Positions 37,458 through 42,120 of a stretch of 42,120 nt of DNA are shown here, piece by piece. The notes beneath the pieces are model-generated. The model did no database searches, was not told the origin of the DNA, and saw only the letters and a program-made list of their open reading frames with translations. This DNA is from Ruminococcus sp. (GTDB taxonomy: Bacteria > Bacillota > Clostridia > Lachnospirales > Lachnospiraceae). The stretch spans positions 1 through 42,120 of the forward strand of contig JARHYE010000057.1 of NCBI GenBank assembly GCA_029258605.1, written 5' to 3'. How positions within the stretch are numbered: the first letter of the stretch is position 1; the number at the start of each line of letters is the position of its first letter. Made by a program: the position numbers and the translations under genes.

Positions 37458-38363
37458 GTGATGAATTTATTGGAACAATATAGGGAGTGTACCCTTTGTC
37501 CTCGAAACTGCAAAATTGATCGGACAAAAAACAAAGGATTTTGTTCCTGCAATGATGAGATTAAAGTTGCAAGAGCTGCACTGCATTATTGGGAAGAACC
37601 ATGTATCAGTAAGGAACATGGAAGTGGAACAGTATTTTTTTCGGGATGTACATTAAAATGCTGTTTTTGTCAAAATCATCAAATTAGCAGTGGTTTGGTT
37701 GGAAAGGAAATTACGGTACAAAGATTATCGGAAATATTTTTGGAATTACAAAAACAAGGGGCGAATAATATTAATCTTGTGACCGCAGTGCAATATACGC
37801 CTTCTATTATAGAAGCCTTTAAACTTGTCCAAGATAAATTGCAGATTCCTGTGGTTTATAACAGCGGGGGATATGAAAATATAAAAACGCTTCAATTACT
37901 AGAAAATTATGTAGATATTTATCTTCCAGATTTAAAATATTACGATAGTAACTTGTCCAAGCAATACTCAAAAGCAGAAGATTATTTTGAAAAAGCATCG
38001 GAAGCGATACGAGAAATGGTTCGACAAAAAGGTGCACCAGTTTTTGATGAACATGGGATTCTGAAACAAGGGGTAATCATTCGCCATATGGTTCTGCCAG
38101 GTAGTTATAAAGATTCTATACGATTATTGCATTGGATCAAAGAGAACCTACCACCAAAACAATTTATGGTTAGTATTATGAGTCAATATACGCCATACTA
38201 TAAAAGTAGCGAATATCCGCAAATTAATCGAAAGCTAACCACGTACGAGTATGAAAAAGTGATAGAAGAAGCAATTGAACTAGAATTAGTAGATGGATAT
38301 ATGCAAGAAAAGAGTAGTGCAAAAGAGGAGTATACACCACCATTTGATTTAGAAGGAGTCTAA
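37458..38363 (+). CDS. PflX-like radical SAM protein
   Basis: Radical S-adenosylmethionine protein of the COG1313/PflX group, related to pyruvate formate-lyase activating enzymes. The 301 residues hold the cluster motif CTLKCCFC (CxxxCxxC) near residue 64. An N-terminal Cys set comes before it (CTLCPRNC, GFCSC) that may bind an extra metal or cluster. VTAVQYTP, YNSGGYE, IYLPDLKYY and IIRHMVLPGS are typical of the barrel. No glycyl-radical enzyme lies next to it, so its target is unknown. It starts MMNLLEQ at 37458 after AGAGGC, a weak Shine-Dalgarno; the second ATG at 37461 is also possible. Confidence 0.88.
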   Translation: MMNLLEQYRECTLCPRNCKIDRTKNKGFCSCNDEIKVARAALHYWEEPCISKEHGSGTVFFSGCTLKCCFCQNHQISSGLVGKEITVQRLSEIFLELQKQGANNINLVTAVQYTPSIIEAFKLVQDKLQIPVVYNSGGYENIKTLQLLENYVDIYLPDLKYYDSNLSKQYSKAEDYFEKASEAIREMVRQKGAPVFDEHGILKQGVIIRHMVLPGSYKDSIRLLHWIKENLPPKQFMVSIMSQYTPYYKSSEYPQINRKLTTYEYEKVIEEAIELELVDGYMQEKSSAKEEYTPPFDLEGV

Positions 38364-38365
38364 AA

Positions 38366-38415
38366 ATACCGTCCTTGAACTGTTTAGGTTTAAACGTCAG
38401 GGACGGTATCTTTCT
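38366..38415. terminator. Bidirectional terminator after the radical SAM gene
   Basis: ATACCGTCC (38366-38374) and GGACGGTAT (38401-38409) form a perfect 9-bp outer stem around an imperfect inner hairpin (GTTTA/TAAAC). A T-run lies beyond on the plus strand, and an A-run (T on the minus strand) lies before it. It serves the convergent M29 peptidase gene as well. Confidence 0.8.
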
Positions 38416-38423
38416 GTTTTTTA

Positions 38424-39533
38424 TTATTTTAGGTTTTCAGGGTTAAGACCGAAAAGTTCTGGTACTACAAAGCGACCATCTTTACGGATCAAAATATCGT
38501 CAAACCAGATTTCACCACCGCCATAATCTTCGCGCTGAATCATAACTAAATCCCAATGGTTGGAACTTACGTTTCCGTTTGGAGCATCTTCATAGCAAGC
38601 TCCAGGTGTGAGATGAAAGCTACCATCGATTTTTTCGTCAAATAAAGTATCTTTCATAGGCTGTTGTACATAAGGATTGACTCCGATGGCGAACTCACCA
38701 AAGTATCTTGCACCTTCATCAGTATCAAGAAGCTGGTTGATTTTTTCTGTGTCATTGGCTGTTGCTTTGATGATTTTTCCGTTTTCAATTTCGAATACGA
38801 TGTCTGTGTAGGTAAATCCCCCTTTTACAGAAGGAGTGTTGTAAGAGATCTTTCCATTTATAGATTCACGAACAGGAGCAGTGTAAACTTCTCCATCTGG
38901 AATGTTACAGTCTCCGCAGCATTTGATGGCAGGAATTCCTTTGATGGAGAATGTAAGATCTGTTCCAGGGCCAACAAGACGTACTTTGTCTGTTTTGTTC
39001 ATAAGTTGAACAAGTGGTTCCATGGCATCTCCCATTTTTTTATAATCCAAAGTACATACATCAAAATAAAAATCCTCAAATGCTTCCAGACTTTTTCCGG
39101 CAAGCTGAGCCATAGAATTGTTTGGATAGCGTAAGACCACCCATTTTGTGTGATCCACACGTTGTCTTAATACAGGATCTAAAATTTTATCGGAGAGATT
39201 CATTTTATCTCCAGGAACATCAGAAAGTTCTGATGCATTTGCACCCCCACGGATTCCAATGTAAGCATCCATGTCCTTCATGCGTGAAAGACGATAGTTA
39301 CATAAATCTTGCAATTGCTCAGAAGTAGCATGCATAAGGAGTTCTCTTTGGATAGAAGCGTCTCGTTCGGTAACATAAGGAATACCACCTACAGCATATA
39401 TTTCTTTGATAATTTGACGAACAAGAGGTTTTGTTTCGACTCCTTCAAAATCAATCAGGCATTTTTCGCCTTTTTGAATATGAGTGGAATAGTTTACAAG
39501 TAAATTTGCGAGTTTTTTGATTCTAGAATCCAT
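38424..39533 (-). CDS. Aminopeptidase, M29 family
   Basis: Metal-dependent exopeptidase of the thermophilic-aminopeptidase family (AmpS/PepS type), 369 residues, cytosolic. The metal ligands expected for M29 are recognisable: Glu in NIPDGEVYTAP, Glu in ARYFGEFAIG, His in GSFHLTPG, His in SSNHWDLV and Asp in IWFDDILIRKDG. The N-terminal domain (about 1-180) is the family's oligomerisation half. AAAGGAG precedes the ATG. It is 28 bases downstream of the M42 peptidase gene, which makes a two-gene peptide-degradation unit likely. Confidence 0.94.
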   Translation of the reverse strand: MDSRIKKLANLLVNYSTHIQKGEKCLIDFEGVETKPLVRQIIKEIYAVGGIPYVTERDASIQRELLMHATSEQLQDLCNYRLSRMKDMDAYIGIRGGANASELSDVPGDKMNLSDKILDPVLRQRVDHTKWVVLRYPNNSMAQLAGKSLEAFEDFYFDVCTLDYKKMGDAMEPLVQLMNKTDKVRLVGPGTDLTFSIKGIPAIKCCGDCNIPDGEVYTAPVRESINGKISYNTPSVKGGFTYTDIVFEIENGKIIKATANDTEKINQLLDTDEGARYFGEFAIGVNPYVQQPMKDTLFDEKIDGSFHLTPGACYEDAPNGNVSSNHWDLVMIQREDYGGGEIWFDDILIRKDGRFVVPELFGLNPENLK

Positions 39534-39561
39534 TGTTGATTCTCCTTTCTAAAATGAAATA

Positions 39562-40593
39562 TTATCCAATGTAGCCTTGTAAAAGTTTTAAAGTGCTTAG
39601 TACGCCGTCTTTATGAGAACGTTCATACCCGTGAGAAGCGTAAACACCAGGTCCGATCAGAGCATGGCGAATATCGTATCCAGCGCGTAAAGTTACTTCT
39701 ACATCAGAACCATAGTATGGGTAAATATCTACACTATATGCGGCACCTGATTTTTTTGCGGCAAGTATCAATGCAGTGACCATATCGTAATTATAAGGTC
39801 CGGCACTGTCTTTTGCACAAATAGAAACTTTGTGTTCGTTGCATTCGAGTCCGCTTCCAACACATCCCATATCAATATTTAAGGACTCTGTAATTCCATC
39901 TGGCATAGAAGCAGCAGCACCGTGACCTACTTCTTCGTAAACAGAAAAGTAAGCATATAACTTTCTCTCTGGAACAATTTTTTCATTAGCTAAATATTTT
40001 GCATAGGCTAAAATAATAGCAACACTTAATTTGTCATCTAAGAAGCGGCTTTTGATATATCCAGATTTTGTGATTTTTGTGCGAGGGTCAACACACACAT
40101 AATCTCCGGTACAGATTCCAAGTTTTTCTACGTCTTCCTTAGAAAAGACCGGTTCATCCAGAACAATCTCCACGGTATCAAAAGACCTAGAGGTATCATC
40201 GTATTTTCCGTTTACATGAAGCGAAGCGTTACAAAGCTGGCAAGTACCTTCATAAGTGCCGTTAAATTTTGTGATGACGGTAACCGTTTCTGCTTCTATA
40301 TTGTTGGCATTAAGACCACCGATATTGGTGATTTTTAGTCGACCATCAGATTTGATTTCCTGAACCATTGCTCCAAGTGTGTCTGCATGTGCGCCGATAA
40401 CAAGTGCGTTCTTTTCATCTTTTCCTCCAAGGTCAGCAATAAGTCCACCTTTTATCGTGTGCACAGTAGAAAAACCGAGCTTGTTTAATTCAGAAGCAAG
40501 ATAATCAATGACTGCCTTTGTGTAGCCAGAAGGACTGTCAATGGCCATTATGTTTTGCAACTGGTCTAATAGATAATTCATATATTTTTCCAT
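39562..40593 (-). CDS. M42 family metallopeptidase (glutamyl/deblocking aminopeptidase type)
   Basis: Cytosolic di-metal aminopeptidase that trims short peptides, usually as dodecameric TET particles. The 343 residues show metal ligands His in IGAHADTLG, Asp in FLDDKLS, the catalytic Glu pair in VYEEVGHG, Asp in NIDMG and His in YASHGYERSH. A beta-barrel dimerisation insert lies around 75-175. Residue specificity is not predictable. AGGAGG lies 6 bases before the ATG. A near-consensus promoter on the minus strand, directly after the purC terminator, drives this gene and probably the M29 gene behind it. Confidence 0.94.
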   Translation of the reverse strand: MEKYMNYLLDQLQNIMAIDSPSGYTKAVIDYLASELNKLGFSTVHTIKGGLIADLGGKDEKNALVIGAHADTLGAMVQEIKSDGRLKITNIGGLNANNIEAETVTVITKFNGTYEGTCQLCNASLHVNGKYDDTSRSFDTVEIVLDEPVFSKEDVEKLGICTGDYVCVDPRTKITKSGYIKSRFLDDKLSVAIILAYAKYLANEKIVPERKLYAYFSVYEEVGHGAAASMPDGITESLNIDMGCVGSGLECNEHKVSICAKDSAGPYNYDMVTALILAAKKSGAAYSVDIYPYYGSDVEVTLRAGYDIRHALIGPGVYASHGYERSHKDGVLSTLKLLQGYIG

Positions 40594-40623
40594 AAGAAAC
40601 CTCCTAAAAGCTGTATGCCCTGT

Positions 40624-40652
40624 ATTATACTATAGAATAAAGAAAGGGTCAA
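40624..40652 (-). promoter_or_regulatory. Promoter of the M42-M29 peptidase unit
   Basis: On the minus strand TTGACC (40652-40647), a 17-base spacer and a perfect TATAAT (40629-40624). The first T residues of the -35 box are the end of the U-tract of the purC terminator. Confidence 0.85.
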
Positions 40653-40694
40653 AAAAATCCGAGAAATGTTTGTGAAAACATCTCTCGGATTTTT
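40653..40694 (-). terminator. Terminator of purC
   Basis: A perfect 12-bp outer stem (40653-40664 with 40683-40694) and an inner ATGTTT/AAACAT pairing. Read on the minus strand it follows the purC stop codon by 12 bases and runs out in Ts that adjoin the next promoter. Confidence 0.88.
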
Positions 40695-40706
40695 GATGTG
40701 CGACTC

Positions 40707-41393
40707 TTAACCAAGAATAATTTTTGTAAGTTCAACTGGATCAACAATTGCGCCGTCTTTGTAAACACGCATATTTCCAGAAGCAATTTCATCGATAAGA
40801 ATAACTTCTCCGTTATTGTATCCAAACTCGAATTTAATATCGTAAAGATCAAGATCTTTTTTCGCAAGTTCCTCAGCAACAAGTCTTGTAATAAGAAGTG
40901 TTTGCTCTTTCATGCTGTCATACATCTCTGGACTCATAACACCAAGTGCAACAAGTGCATCTTTTGTCACAAGTGGGTCACATTTTTCATCATCTTTGAA
41001 TGTAGTTTCCACATATCCACCTTCTAAAACAGCGCCATCTTCAATGTATGCACCATAGCGTCTGATAAAGCTTCCAGTTGCTTTTAAGCGGCAGATTACT
41101 TCCAGACCATGACCAAATACTGTGGCAGGAAGAACTTCCATCGTTGCTTCATCTAAGTTTGCAGATACGTAGTGAGTCTTAATACCAGCATCGTTTAAAA
41201 GTTCGAAGAATTTTACAGATGTCTCAAGGTTCGCTTTTCCAATTCCTTCGATTGTAAGTCCAACAGCATTCTCGCCTGGATCAAACACACCATCTTTTCC
41301 AGTACAATCATCTTTAAATTTTAAAAGTACATTTCCATTCTCAAGCTGATATACATCTTTCGTTTTTCCCTGATAAAGCATTTCCATTATCAT
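40707..41393 (-). CDS. purC: Phosphoribosylaminoimidazole-succinocarboxamide synthase
   Basis: Ligates aspartate to CAIR using ATP in purine synthesis (SAICAR synthetase). The 228 residues include [11 protein letters not shown] at the N-terminus (nucleotide loop), [24 protein letters not shown] (the substrate-binding R-x-x-x-G-S-x-x-R-R region), LYDIKFEFG and [12 protein letters not shown]. The start is ambiguous: ATGs at 41399, 41393, 41387 and 41381 are all in frame. AAAGGA occupies 41404-41399, which excludes the first and favours 41393 (5-base spacing) or 41387 (11-base spacing). No other purine gene adjoins it here. Confidence 0.95.
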   Translation of the reverse strand: MIMEMLYQGKTKDVYQLENGNVLLKFKDDCTGKDGVFDPGENAVGLTIEGIGKANLETSVKFFELLNDAGIKTHYVSANLDEATMEVLPATVFGHGLEVICRLKATGSFIRRYGAYIEDGAVLEGGYVETTFKDDEKCDPLVTKDALVALGVMSPEMYDSMKEQTLLITRLVAEELAKKDLDLYDIKFEFGYNNGEVILIDEIASGNMRVYKDGAIVDPVELTKIILG

Positions 41394-41609
41394 TTCCATC
41401 CTTTCTGCTTATGCACTAGAGTAATTATCTCTGTCAAAAAAAATATAACGCATGAAATCGAACAGTGCAATAGATATTGTAAAATATGAGTATTAATTAT
41501 TTTAATAGATAATTATTAAAAAAATGACAAAAATAAAATCATAAAAAAAATTTTCTGAAAATAAAAAAAATATGGAATTAAAAAAACACAGAAGTGAAAA
41601 CACTTTTTC
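41394..41609. other. Very AT-rich divergent spacer purC / CofE-like gene
   Basis: On the minus strand a weak promoter for purC fits at 41470-41442 (TTGCAC, 17 bases, TATATT). Bases 41475-41590 are almost entirely A and T, with a 7-bp AT-only inverted repeat (41494-41500 with 41509-41515). A small AAGTG/CACTT repeat lies at 41592-41605. No open reading frame with a ribosome-binding site was found. The AT tract could be an UP element or bend for the downstream promoter. Confidence 0.5.
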
Positions 41610-41638
41610 TGTACATTTCCTATATAAAGTGATATAAT
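41610..41638 (+). promoter_or_regulatory. Promoter of the CofE-like gene
   Basis: TGTACA (41610-41615), a 17-base spacer and a perfect TATAAT (41633-41638). The predicted start near 41645 leaves a leader of about 125 bases. Confidence 0.72.
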
Positions 41639-41653
41639 CGTTAAGGATAATGT

Positions 41654-41760
41654 TTATACCATGGCAGATTGTTTTAACAATTGAGATTCGTGGTATAATA
41701 TGACCGAAGAGTAAATCTGCAGCAAAGAAACTAATGAAAAGAGAAAGCAGATATAGGAGG
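41654..41760 (+). promoter_or_regulatory. Structured 5' leader with alternative pairings
   Basis: TTATACCATG (41654-41663) pairs with CGTGGTATAA (41689-41698; one G-U) to make a long hairpin. Within its loop GCAGATT (41664-41670) is complementary to AATCTGC (41714-41720). The latter can alternatively pair with GCAGAT (41747-41752), two bases before the AGGAGG Shine-Dalgarno (41755-41760). The pairings are seen directly; a regulatory switch is inference. It matches no riboswitch class I recognise. Confidence 0.5.
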
Positions 41761-41768
41761 TTTAATTT

Positions 41769-42120
41769 ATGGAATATTCAAATCGTATGGTTGGAACTGT
41801 ATCAAGAGGCGTTCGTGCACCAATTATCAGAGAAGGTGACAATCTTGCAGACATCGTTGTTGACTGTGTTTTAAAGGCTTCAGAAAGTGCCAATTTTCCT
41901 ATTCTGGACAAAGACGTTATCGCAGTTACAGAAGCAGTAGTTGCCCGTGCTCAGGGAAATTATGCTAGCGTAAATGATATTGCTGCGGACGTAAAAGAAA
42001 AATTTGGTGACGAGACAGTTGGTATCTTATTCCCAATCTTAAGTCGTAACCGTTTCGCTATTTGTCTGAAAGGGATTGCGATGGGATGTAAAAAAGTAGT
42101 TCTTATGCTTAGTTATCCTT
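41769..42120 (+). CDS. CofE-like protein (F420-0:L-glutamate ligase family), 5' part
   Basis: The open frame runs off the window after 117 codons. The start MEYSNRMVGTVSRGVRAPIIREGDNLADIV, followed by LDKDVIAVTEAVVARAQGN and LFPILSRNRFAICLKGIA, resembles the clostridial proteins annotated as coenzyme F420-0:L-glutamate ligase (CofE fold). Clostridia of this kind are not known to make F420, so the substrate is probably a different acid, and the annotation should be read as a fold assignment. AGGAGG lies 8 bases before the ATG. It has its own promoter and structured leader. Confidence 0.75.
   Translation, partial: MEYSNRMVGTVSRGVRAPIIREGDNLADIVVDCVLKASESANFPILDKDVIAVTEAVVARAQGNYASVNDIAADVKEKFGDETVGILFPILSRNRFAICLKGIAMGCKKVVLMLSYP

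Noticed and set aside
41694..41699. A second TATAAT close to the CofE-like gene as another promoter.
   Set aside because: No acceptable -35 box is found at 16-18 bases upstream, and the bases form the right arm of the leader hairpin.

Overview
The window is a compact, AT-rich stretch of chromosomal core genome from a low-GC Gram-positive anaerobe. The gene set and order point to class Clostridia, most likely family Lachnospiraceae: hprK next to a ROK kinase, class III fructose-1,6-bisphosphatase, the tig-clpP-clpX-lon-ysxC block, a two-OB SSB-like protein, typA-psiE-femX, and strong AGGAGG ribosome-binding sites. I base the placement on protein families and gene order only. No rRNA, tRNA, insertion sequence, prophage or CRISPR array was seen.

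Layout. 1-5.3 kb (+): 3' end of ftsH and its terminator, then uvrC-hprK-glucokinase, closed by a bidirectional terminator. 5.3-13.0 kb is mostly minus strand: a class A penicillin-binding protein, a long ribosome hibernation factor, and typA-psiE-like-femX-like read as one unit. A yigZ/IMPACT gene lies on the plus strand between the first two. 13.2-26.2 kb (+): ssb-like, dapA, dapB, fbp, a divergent sigma-70-like gene, secA, prfB (with programmed +1 frameshift), hom, an ApgM-family gene and lysC. 26.3-27.3 kb (-): DJ-1/PfpI and CYTH genes. 27.5-34.9 kb (+): tig, clpP, clpX, lon, ysxC and an AI-2E-family membrane protein. 35.0-36.3 kb (-): a MATE transporter. 36.5-38.4 kb (+): a CPBP protease-like membrane protein and a PflX-like radical SAM protein. 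38.4-41.4 kb (-): M29 and M42 aminopeptidases and purC. The window ends in the first 117 codons of a CofE-like (F420-0:glutamate ligase family) gene on the plus strand, behind a roughly 130-nt leader with alternative pairings.

How the genes work together. Protein quality control is heavily represented (FtsH, trigger factor, ClpXP, Lon, SecA). The aspartate pathway is represented by lysC, hom, dapA and dapB. An ApgM-family protein between hom and lysC is a good candidate for the missing homoserine kinase. HprK, glucokinase and Fbp give sugar sensing, sugar phosphorylation and gluconeogenesis. Envelope work is represented by PBP1A, the FemX-like protein and several membrane proteins.

The most rewarding details are regulatory or translational. 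The RF2 frameshift heptamer forms the 5' arm of a perfect inverted repeat. lysC has a strong in-frame internal ribosome-binding site. uvrC has a consensus promoter that would start its mRNA at the ATG. The sigma-like protein has lost key residues in both DNA-recognition regions. The leader of the last gene has mutually exclusive pairings reaching to its Shine-Dalgarno sequence.
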